From the NCBI GenBank assembly GCA_036524155.1, contig DATDCV010000406.1, forward strand, positions 1 to 16,455: a stretch of 16,455 bases of DNA, written 5' to 3'. This document shows, piece by piece, positions 7,813 to 14,065 of the stretch. Source of the DNA: DATDCV01 sp036524155. Lineage in GTDB: Bacteria; Verrucomicrobiota; Verrucomicrobiia; Limisphaerales; UBA8199. The position numbers and the translations under genes were made by a program. Each line of letters starts with the position of its first letter. Within the stretch, counting starts at the first letter, position 1. The notes beneath the pieces are model-generated. The model ran no database searches. It saw only the letters and a list, made by a program, of their open reading frames with translations, and was not told the DNA's origin.

Positions 7813-7989
7813 TTATTTCGGGTGTTCCGACTGAGTGGGGTGCTCCGATTGGGTCGGGTGTTCCGACTTCGCTGGAGTTTGGTCGGTTGACTGTTCAGTT
7901 GTGGTCTTGCAGGCCGTGAGCGCCAGGCAGGACACAAAACAGACAATAAGCGCACAGGCGGCCTTCTTTGCGACAGTTTGATTCTTCAT
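7813..7989 (-). CDS. Small SEHP-repeat lipoprotein
   Basis: A 58-codon frame on the minus strand starts at the ATG complementary to 7987-7989 and ends with TAA at 7813-7815. It begins MKNQTVAKKAACALIVCFVS and contains the lipobox LTAC, with Cys27 as the predicted lipidated residue; Lys at +2 does not suggest inner-membrane retention. The mature 32-residue tail is threonine- and glutamine-rich and ends in three copies of SEHP separated by TQ. The lipobox, the repeats and the protein-like composition make chance unlikely despite the small size. It lies just upstream of the transglutaminase gene on the same strand (104 nt) and may be co-transcribed with it. SD is weak (GGAAA about 10 nt upstream). 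Function is unknown. I recall longer verrucomicrobial and other bacterial lipoproteins beginning this way, so this may be a detached N-terminal half. Confidence 0.75.
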   Translation of the reverse strand: MKNQTVAKKAACALIVCFVSCLALTACKTTTEQSTDQTPAKSEHPTQSEHPTQSEHPK

Positions 7990-8218
7990 GTTACGATTTC
8001 CACGATACGGCTGGTCACGGCTCAGGGTCGGGATTCAGCACGGACATACCTATTCCATGATTCTGAACAATGTTCAACCGCGGGCCGGAAACCCCCAGGG
8101 GGAACTTCGACGGCAACCACATAGATATTACGACGCACACCCGTTCGTTTTCAGGCGGAAGGGTTACTTGCGCGTTTGATTTGGTTGCGCCAATCTTGCC
8201 CCCTACAAACGACCGCAC
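7990..8218. promoter_or_regulatory. Divergent intergenic region with a 13-bp dyad
   Basis: This 229-nt region separates the SEHP lipoprotein (leftward) from the YncE/phosphoesterase gene (rightward), so it should hold both promoters. A perfect dyad TGAAC-AAT-GTTCA is at 8064-8076, a possible operator. TTGCGC is directly repeated at 8168-8173 and 8185-8190 shortly before the rightward gene. I see no good paired -35/-10 boxes and no SD before the ATG at 8219. Confidence 0.35.
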
Positions 8219-10915
8219 ATGAAACGATTTCACTCGGAATGGATAGGGAAACTTCTCCTGGTTGTTGGCACGGTGCTGCTGGGTACTGCCGCACGGGCGG
8301 CTGAGCTCGCGCCGCCACCACTGGCCACGACAGAGAAAGTCGGCCAGCTCGGCACGAATCTTTACCAAACCCCCGTCCACCAGAAATTGACCCCGGCCGG
8401 AAAACAAATCGAGCTGCCGGGCCTGAGACCCCAAGCGATGGCGTTGAGCCCCGACGGCCGGTTGTTGGCAGTCTCCGGCAAGACACCGGAATTGATTGTT
8501 TTGGACCCGGCTGAGGGGACCATTCTCCAGCGCGTGCGCCTGGTCGCGTTCCGCGCCGGGGAATCCGGCCCTGACCGCGTCTCGGAACACATCCTTCAAC
8601 CCGACAAGGAGGCCCAGGTGAGCTACACAGGCCTGGTTTTTTCGCCCGACGGCCGCCGGCTCTACCTCTCAAGCGTCAACGGCACGATCAAAGTCTTCAC
8701 CGTTGACGACAAACGCAATGTCACGGCTGTAGACAGCATCCTGTTGCCCAATGCCAATGCGCCGGGGCGGAAGTTGGAAATTCCGGCGGGCCTGGCGATC
8801 TCGAGCGACGGCAAACGGCTGTATGTGGTGTTGAATCTGTCGAACCGACTCGGCGAGCTGGATACGAAAACGGGAAAAATGCTGCGCACGTGGGATGTGG
8901 GGGTGGCGCCATACGATGTGGTACTAGCGGGCGACAAGGCATATGTCAGCAACTGGGGCGGGCGCAGACCCGGCCCGGGCGACCCGACCGGTCCGGCCGG
9001 CAGGGGCACGCTGGTTCGCGTCGACCCGGTCAGGCATATCGCGAGCGAAGGCTCGGTCAGCGTCATTGATTTCCGCCAGAACCGCGTCCTGCGGGAGATC
9101 TTGACCGGGCTGCACTCCTCTGCCCTGGCGCTGTCGCCAAACCGGCGCTGGCTGGTCATCGCTAATGCGGCGAGCGACACCCTGGCGATCATCGACACGC
9201 GGAAAGACAAGATTGTCGAGACCGTCTGGACGCGGTCGACCCCCGCCGATTTGTTCGGGGCCAGCCCGAATGCGCTGGCGTTTGACCCTTCAGGGCACAC
9301 ACTCTATGTCTGTAACGGCACCCAAAACGCCATCGGGGTGATCGACTTCGCTCCAGGCCATTCCAAACTTCTGGGCCTCGTCCCGGTCGGCTGGTTTCCG
9401 GGCGCAATCATCTTCGACGATGAACGCAAGAACCTTTACGTCGCGAACATCAAGGGCGTTGGATCCACGATACGCCTGGAACCTGGCGAGCCGATGAAAT
9501 TCAACTCGCACCAATATCATGGCACGCTGTCCTTTCTGCGGGTGCCGTCGAAAAACGAGTTGGCCGATCACACTCGAGTGGTTTTGCGGAACGTTCGTTA
9601 TCCCCTGGTGAAACAGGCGCTCCTGCCGGCGCGACCGGATCAGCCGGCCCGGCCGGTGCCCGAGCGAACGGGGGAACCGAGCGTTTTCAAGCACGTGGTA
9701 TATCTCATCAAAGAAAACCGCACCTATGACCAGGTGTTGGGCGATATCGCCGCGGGAAACGGTGATCCGTCGCTGTGCGTTTTCGGTGTGAAGGTGACGC
9801 CCAACCAGCACAAACTGGTGCGCGAGTTTGTGCTGCTCGACAACACTTATTGCTCGTCGATCTTGAGCGCCGACGGCCACCAATGGGCTACGACCGCGCT
9901 CGCGACAGATTACATGGAGAAATCTTTTGCCGGGTTTCCGCGCAGCTACCCCGACGGGATGGAGGACGACGACGTTGACGCGCTGGCCTACTCGCCGGCG
10001 GGGTTTATCTGGGACAACGCCATCGCCCACCGGAAAACGCTGCGTGATTACGGCGAGTTCGCCATCACGGAAAAGAGCTGGGTCAACCCCGATCGCAAGA
10101 AATCAATGACGTTCATGGACCACTGGATCGATTTTACCAATGGCAACCAAACGATCCGGATCAGCAGCCGCCCGGCCGTCGAGTCGCTTCGGCCTCATCT
10201 GTGCACCAACACGGTGGGCTGGGACATGAACATCCCCGACCAATTTCGCGCGGCGCGCTTCATCGAGGAGTTGAAGCGTTTCGAGACCAGAGGCGATTTT
10301 CCGCAGTTGGTGATCATCTGTTTGCCGGACGATCACACCTCGGGAACCGACCCCGGGTCGCCGACGCCGGCGGCGCAGGTCGCCGACAACGATTTAGCCT
10401 TCGGCAAAATCGTCGAAGCACTCAGCCACAGCCGCTTCTGGCCCGAGACGTGCATCTTCGCCATCGAGGATGACCCACAGGCGGGCTGGGACCACGTCAG
10501 CGGTTATCGCACGACGGCTTATGTAATCAGCCCGTACACCAAACGGGGCCAGGTGGTTAGCACGCAGTACAACCATATTAGCCTGATCCGCACAATGGAA
10601 CTCATCCTCGGCCTGCCCCCAATGCACCAACTCGACGCCGCCGCCACTCCCATGTTTGACTGCTTCACCGACAAGCCCGATCTGACGCCCTTCGTCTCGG
10701 TGCCCAACAACGTGCGCCTCGATGAAGTGAATCCGCCCGTGAAGAAGCTCTCCGACCCCTTGCTGCGCCGGTTCGCCCAGCTCTCGGCCAGACTGCCTTT
10801 AGGTGCGCCCGACCAATGCTCCGAGGACTTGCTCAACCGAATCATTTGGCATGCCATGAAAGGCCCCAACGCGCCCTATCCAGGCTGGGCCGTGACGGCT
10901 GTAGACGATGATTAG
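8219..10915 (+). CDS. Secreted YncE-like beta-propeller fused to a phosphoesterase (alkaline phosphatase superfamily)
   Basis: This 898-residue protein has a signal peptide (GKLLLVVGTVLLGTAARA, cleavage near residue 28). Residues about 50-450 are a YncE-like seven-bladed propeller built of strands such as AMALSPDGRLLAVSG, GLVFSPDGRRLYLSS, GLAISSDGKRLYVVL and ALAFDPSGHTLYVCNG. Residues about 488-840 are a phosphoesterase domain. Visible active-site elements are KHVVYLIKENRTYDQVLGD with Glu499-Asn500 as likely metal ligands, SADGHQWATTALATDY, LPDDHTSGTDPG (Asp704-His706) and AIEDDPQAGWDHVSGYR (Glu750-Asp752, Asp758-His759). The combination and length match proteins usually called bifunctional YncE/alkaline phosphatase family proteins; the natural substrate is not established and it should act outside the cytoplasm. 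The DHV segment departs from the form I expect (see findings). The 3' end converges on the GH5 gene with 79 nt between. Confidence 0.92.
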   Translation: MKRFHSEWIGKLLLVVGTVLLGTAARAAELAPPPLATTEKVGQLGTNLYQTPVHQKLTPAGKQIELPGLRPQAMALSPDGRLLAVSGKTPELIVLDPAEGTILQRVRLVAFRAGESGPDRVSEHILQPDKEAQVSYTGLVFSPDGRRLYLSSVNGTIKVFTVDDKRNVTAVDSILLPNANAPGRKLEIPAGLAISSDGKRLYVVLNLSNRLGELDTKTGKMLRTWDVGVAPYDVVLAGDKAYVSNWGGRRPGPGDPTGPAGRGTLVRVDPVRHIASEGSVSVIDFRQNRVLREILTGLHSSALALSPNRRWLVIANAASDTLAIIDTRKDKIVETVWTRSTPADLFGASPNALAFDPSGHTLYVCNGTQNAIGVIDFAPGHSKLLGLVPVGWFPGAIIFDDERKNLYVANIKGVGSTIRLEPGEPMKFNSHQYHGTLSFLRVPSKNELADHTRVVLRNVRYPLVKQALLPARPDQPARPVPERTGEPSVFKHVVYLIKENRTYDQVLGDIAAGNGDPSLCVFGVKVTPNQHKLVREFVLLDNTYCSSILSADGHQWATTALATDYMEKSFAGFPRSYPDGMEDDDVDALAYSPAGFIWDNAIAHRKTLRDYGEFAITEKSWVNPDRKKSMTFMDHWIDFTNGNQTIRISSRPAVESLRPHLCTNTVGWDMNIPDQFRAARFIEELKRFETRGDFPQLVIICLPDDHTSGTDPGSPTPAAQVADNDLAFGKIVEALSHSRFWPETCIFAIEDDPQAGWDHVSGYRTTAYVISPYTKRGQVVSTQYNHISLIRTMELILGLPPMHQLDAAATPMFDCFTDKPDLTPFVSVPNNVRLDEVNPPVKKLSDPLLRRFAQLSARLPLGAPDQCSEDLLNRIIWHAMKGPNAPYPGWAVTAVDDD

Positions 10916-10994
10916 CAGGCCGATCGGCCAACACGCCAAAAACAGCAATCCCAACCTGCAACTTTCAACCTGTAACCTGCAACACTGTCCGCCC
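10916..10994. repeat. Convergent spacer with a 12-bp palindrome and AACCTGCAAC repeats
   Basis: Between two converging genes, GGCCGATCGGCC (10918-10929) is a perfect palindrome. It is followed by AACCTGCAAC (10953-10962), AACCTGTAAC (10967-10976) and an overlapping AACCTGCAAC (10974-10983). There is no strong terminator stem with a T-run on either strand. Confidence 0.5.
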
Positions 10995-12593
10995 TTACCA
11001 AGGTTTTGCGTTCTTGCCGAACCAACTTCTCAACAGTCGCTCCCGGTCCGTCGGTTCTATCGCCGGCCGGTCGTCCGCCTGCTCCGAGCCGTGTTCCACA
11101 CTCCACCCCTGCGATTCGCGGAAAGCATGATAGCTCCAATCCCACTCGTGTGCCTCGAAGATGTCGATTAAGTCGCTCAAATACCTGCACGCGCTGTGGT
11201 CGGGTGCCCAGCGGATTGCGCTGAACTCTCCGATGTATATATGGACGTTGTAACGGTTTTGAAACTCCACAACCGGCTGCAACGCGCGTTCCAGCTCTGC
11301 CTTGTTCCATTGTTTGCCCTGGATTTCGCCCGGGTATCGATACGCAGGTCCGTTGTCAAACACCCCCTGGTGAGTGAAGGCGTGGGGGATGTACATGTGA
11401 ACGCTGTAGACCACGTTTGAAACAGGTAGCGGCAGCAGATCGCTGAGCCCCTCGGGGCTGCCCCACTGTGCAGGCTCCACGACAATCGCCCGCTGCGGGT
11501 CCACCGCGCGGATCGCCACCGCCGCCCGCCCCGCCAGCGCCTGCCAATCGGCGCAGTCTTCTTCGACATCCTCCTCGACCGGTTCATTGGCGAGGTCGTA
11601 CCCCCAGATCGCCTTCGCGTCCTTGTAGCGAGCGGCGATCCCGCTCCAAACCCGCACAAACTTTTCCTGCGCCTGTTTGTCACTGAACAACCCGCTGTCG
11701 GACCCCACATAACCGCTCGTGGTGGGCTTGCCGCCCGGTGGCGAATGCAAATCGACCACCACCAATAACCCGTTTTCCTGGCAATACGGCAGCGCGGCAT
11801 CCAGCTTCCGCAACTCGCCCTCCAGCCACCGGTCGAAACCTTCGGGCGAGCGATCCCGCGCCGCGGGACCCGAACGAATGAGTTGCCAGCGGATCAGGTT
11901 CGCGTTCCAGTCGTGGCCAAGAACCCTTAGGCTGTCCGGGTCAATGCCGGGGCTGATCATCGTCCCGCGCAACCGGGACAGCGCGTGGCCCTTGAACCTG
12001 GCGCCCGCTAACGGTTTCGACGCGCCCGTCACGGGCAGTTTCGTGATGGTCAGCTTCACGTCGTCGAACCACGCCCGCCCCGTGACATTCTCGAGTCCGA
12101 GCACCAGCGTCACGTTGGTAACGTCCGCCGGGATCCGAGCCGTGAACGCCGCCAGCCGCCAGTCGAAGCTGCCGGTGTCGAGAGTCGCCTGGGGATAACC
12201 GCTGCCACCTGTCCCCTGCACCACCAGCATGAACTTGAGTCCATTCCAGGCATTGGGTTTCGCGGAAACCTCTTGCGCCCGGACCATCGCCGTCGCCCGA
12301 ATTGTGCAACCCCGCAGGGATTCGACGGCCAGCGACCGCGCAATCACGGAAGATTCCTGCCCCGCCTTTCGCTCGAGCGCGGCGGCCTGGGTTCCGGAAA
12401 AACCGGGTTGCAGTCTCGCTGGACCACTCCAACCGTCCAGGCCGTTCGTCCCCTCAAAGTCCGCGAAAAAGATAACCTCGCCACGCTGGAGTCCACTGGG
12501 GGAGGCTGGCTGGCCGGCAACAGTAAGCGCGAGGTTAGCGAAGCAGCTTAGGAAGGTTACGAGGGCGATGAAACGTTTCAGGCCGATGATCAT
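10995..12593 (-). CDS. Secreted GH5-like glycoside hydrolase with N-terminal jelly-roll domain
   Basis: This is a 532-residue exported protein. The start MIIGLKRFIALVTFLSCFAN gives a clean signal peptide (cleavage near residue 27); a longer open frame reaching 12914 runs antisense through the glycosyltransferase gene and is rejected. Residues about 38-185 form a carbohydrate-binding-type jelly roll (VIFFADFEGTNGLDGWSG ... NVTGRAWFDDVKLTI). Residues about 198-505 are a cellulase-like GH5 (beta/alpha)8 barrel with NLIRWQL, GLLVVVDLHSPPGG, the acid/base Glu337 in GYDLANEP, VVYSVHMYIPHAF, the nucleophile Glu456 in IYIGEFSAIRW, and WDWSYHAFRE. All key residues are present, so it should cleave a beta-linked glycan outside the cytoplasm; the linkage is unknown. 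It lies 31 nt after the glycosyltransferase gene on the same strand, suggesting an operon. No SD is visible before the start. Confidence 0.9.
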   Translation of the reverse strand: MIIGLKRFIALVTFLSCFANLALTVAGQPASPSGLQRGEVIFFADFEGTNGLDGWSGPARLQPGFSGTQAAALERKAGQESSVIARSLAVESLRGCTIRATAMVRAQEVSAKPNAWNGLKFMLVVQGTGGSGYPQATLDTGSFDWRLAAFTARIPADVTNVTLVLGLENVTGRAWFDDVKLTITKLPVTGASKPLAGARFKGHALSRLRGTMISPGIDPDSLRVLGHDWNANLIRWQLIRSGPAARDRSPEGFDRWLEGELRKLDAALPYCQENGLLVVVDLHSPPGGKPTTSGYVGSDSGLFSDKQAQEKFVRVWSGIAARYKDAKAIWGYDLANEPVEEDVEEDCADWQALAGRAAVAIRAVDPQRAIVVEPAQWGSPEGLSDLLPLPVSNVVYSVHMYIPHAFTHQGVFDNGPAYRYPGEIQGKQWNKAELERALQPVVEFQNRYNVHIYIGEFSAIRWAPDHSACRYLSDLIDIFEAHEWDWSYHAFRESQGWSVEHGSEQADDRPAIEPTDRERLLRSWFGKNAKPW

Positions 12594-12624
12594 AAAACTC
12601 AGAAGCCGGCGTTCCGGGCGGACT

Positions 12625-13554
12625 TCAAGGCCGGGTCGCGCGGGGCCCGGGGATCCGCTCCGCTTCATCACGGTATTCAGTGGTTTCCACGCTCCCGATC
12701 TGGCGCCGCCGATACCACGCGATGGCCGCCAAGTCGAAGATACCCCGCCCCAGGCGATTCCATACCCCATACTTCGATTTTCCCGCGTAGCGCGGCTGGT
12801 GGGAAACCGGCACTTCCCGTACCACGGCGCCTCCCGCTTGCGCCACGATCGGCATGAACCGGTGCAATCCGTCAAACAGAAACAGCTTCTCCAGCACCTC
12901 ACGCTTGAAAACACGCAAATTGCACCCTGTGTCCTGGAAGTCGACTCCCAGGACAGTTCGTCGCGCCCACCGTGCTACCGCCGTCGACACGCGCCGCAGC
13001 AGGCTATCCTGGCGGTTGACCCTCACCCCGCACACCAGGTCACTCTCGCCCAACAGCGGCAGCATCCTAATCAAATCGGCGGGATCGTTCTGCAAATCAC
13101 CATCCAACGTGCAGATAATTGGACCACGCGCTGCCCGAAATCCCGTCCACAGCGCCGCGCTTTGCCCCGCCCGCCGCAAGTGCCGCAACGCCCGCACCCG
13201 GCCGTCGGACTGTCGCGCCGCCAGCATTTGCCCCCACGTCCCATCCGTGCTCCCGTCGTCCACCAGCACCAATTCCAGAACTCGCGGCTCCTTCGCGAAA
13301 CTCTCAAATACTCGCCGTGCCAGCGCCACCACGTTTTCGCTCTCATTGAATAAGGGAACCACGACGCTAATCTCCACCGCAGCCTTGTCGCCCCCGCAAA
13401 CGTCGGAAGCTGCGGGCGCATACCCGGCCACCCCCGCCGGCGGTTGCCGTGGGCCTGGAACGCTGCTCTGATCTCCCAAAGACATTGCGTGGTCGTCGAA
13501 ACAAATTGGATCCTGTTCAGGCGCTCCCGGCAGCCTTGGCCCGATGTCCAGCAT
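12625..13554 (-). CDS. Family 2 glycosyltransferase, polyprenyl-phosphate sugar synthase-like
   Basis: This 309-residue GT2 enzyme has ISVVVPLFNESENV (62-75), LVDDGSTDGTWG (97-108), the metal-binding DGDLQNDP (151-158), FQDTGCNLRVF (206-216), HRFMPIVAQ and RYAGKSKYGVWNRL (255-268). These are the motifs of dolichol-phosphate-mannose synthase and bactoprenol glucosyltransferase-like enzymes, which put one sugar from a nucleotide donor onto a lipid phosphate. The usual C-terminal transmembrane pair of the GtrB/ArnC type is absent; the chain ends soon after FDLAAIAWYRRR, like the shorter DPM1-type form, so membrane contact would be peripheral. The start is uncertain: ATG at 13554 or ATG at 13485 (286 residues). 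The first 60 residues are not conserved-looking, so both fit. The GH5 gene follows 31 nt downstream. Confidence 0.88.
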   Translation of the reverse strand: MLDIGPRLPGAPEQDPICFDDHAMSLGDQSSVPGPRQPPAGVAGYAPAASDVCGGDKAAVEISVVVPLFNESENVVALARRVFESFAKEPRVLELVLVDDGSTDGTWGQMLAARQSDGRVRALRHLRRAGQSAALWTGFRAARGPIICTLDGDLQNDPADLIRMLPLLGESDLVCGVRVNRQDSLLRRVSTAVARWARRTVLGVDFQDTGCNLRVFKREVLEKLFLFDGLHRFMPIVAQAGGAVVREVPVSHQPRYAGKSKYGVWNRLGRGIFDLAAIAWYRRRQIGSVETTEYRDEAERIPGPRATRP

Positions 13555-13632
13555 CCGCAGTGGTATCAGAACCTAATCGCAAGCCCGTCGCCTGTCACGG
13601 CAATTCAAAAATCGCTCGTATCCCCTCGGTCT

Positions 13633-13667
13633 CAGGTGTGGCCGCCTCGGCGAAGCGGCCACACCTG
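13633..13667. repeat. REP-like hairpin with perfect 13-bp stem
   Basis: CAGGTGTGGCCGC (13633-13645) pairs exactly with GCGGCCACACCTG (13655-13667) around a 9-nt loop CTCGGCGAA. There is no T-run, so this is unlikely to be an intrinsic terminator. It also lies at the 5' side of both flanking genes, where no terminator is expected. Its size and GC content suit a dispersed palindromic repeat. Confidence 0.65.
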
Positions 13668-13729
13668 GCGTTCTCAGGGCGCCTCCAATTCAGTCTAAGC
13701 GAGGAATCCCCTGAGGACGGACCACGGTT

Positions 13730-13762
13730 CACCCTCTCCCCAGGGAGGGCCGGGGTGCGGGG
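13730..13762. repeat. Intergenic CCCTCTCCCC...GGGAGGGCCGGGGTG element
   Basis: The segment CACCCTCTCCCC - AGGGAGGGCCGGGGTG is partly self-complementary (CCCTC with GAGGG, CACCC with GGGTG). Very similar GAGGGCCGGGGTGAGGG-type sequences recur as intergenic repeats in many GC-rich bacterial genomes. No gene overlaps it. Confidence 0.4.
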
Positions 13763-14009
13763 CTGCAACCGACGGGAACGAACGGTTGAGACCGCTAATC
13801 TGCGCCACTGGTTTAGGTGGCCCGAGGGACTCCCTGCTGCTGGATCGTTGAAGCACCGGAGCTATGAGGTTGCAGAGGGCCGCCTATACCGGCTGCGGTA
13901 CCAGTAGAACTGGCCAAAGAATCAGCCAGCGAAATCCCAGTGCCGAAGGGGGCGGGTCGAGGTGCCGAAGTGCGCGGGCCCGACCCCACCGCCGGCAGTG
14001 ATCCTCCTT

Positions 14010-14027
14010 GACCGCGCTCTCGCGGTC
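14010..14027. promoter_or_regulatory. 5'-leader hairpin before the DUF4038 gene
   Basis: GACCGCG-CTCT-CGCGGTC is a perfect 7-bp stem with a 4-nt loop ending 38 nt before the ATG at 14066. It could be a leader structure or a dyad operator; nothing in the sequence decides between them. Confidence 0.35.
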
Positions 14028-14065
14028 GGACAGGGTCCGGTGTGCACCCGCAATCCCCGAGGCAT

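Larger units (their letters stand above)
13555..14065. other. Non-coding divergent interval with several hairpins
   Basis: This 511-nt interval separates the leftward glycosyltransferase from the rightward DUF4038 gene and should contain both promoters. A frame at 13449-13907 is open on the plus strand, but it overlaps the glycosyltransferase start and shows no recognisable protein. The interval holds a 13-bp-stem hairpin (13633-13667), a GC-rich CCCTCTCC/GGAGGG-type element (13730-13762) and a 7-bp-stem hairpin (14010-14027). I see no clear sigma-70 promoter. Confidence 0.6.

Noticed and set aside
8064..8076. LexA/SOS box
   Set aside because: The half-sites are in the wrong order for the verrucomicrobial box and the 3-nt spacer does not fit the GAAC-N4-GTTC form either.
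12594..12914. 107-residue N-terminal extension of the GH5 frame
   Set aside because: It lies inside the glycosyltransferase gene in another frame and buries a good signal peptide that starts at the ATG complementary to 12591-12593.
13449..13907. 152-residue plus-strand open frame in the divergent interval
   Set aside because: It runs antisense across the glycosyltransferase start and through two palindromic repeats; only the last 30 residues look mildly protein-like (YEVAEGRLYRLRYQ), which is too little to call a gene or remnant.
14042..14065. GTG start for the DUF4038 protein
   Set aside because: It would add eight residues before a signal peptide that is already complete from the ATG at 14066, and no SD precedes it.
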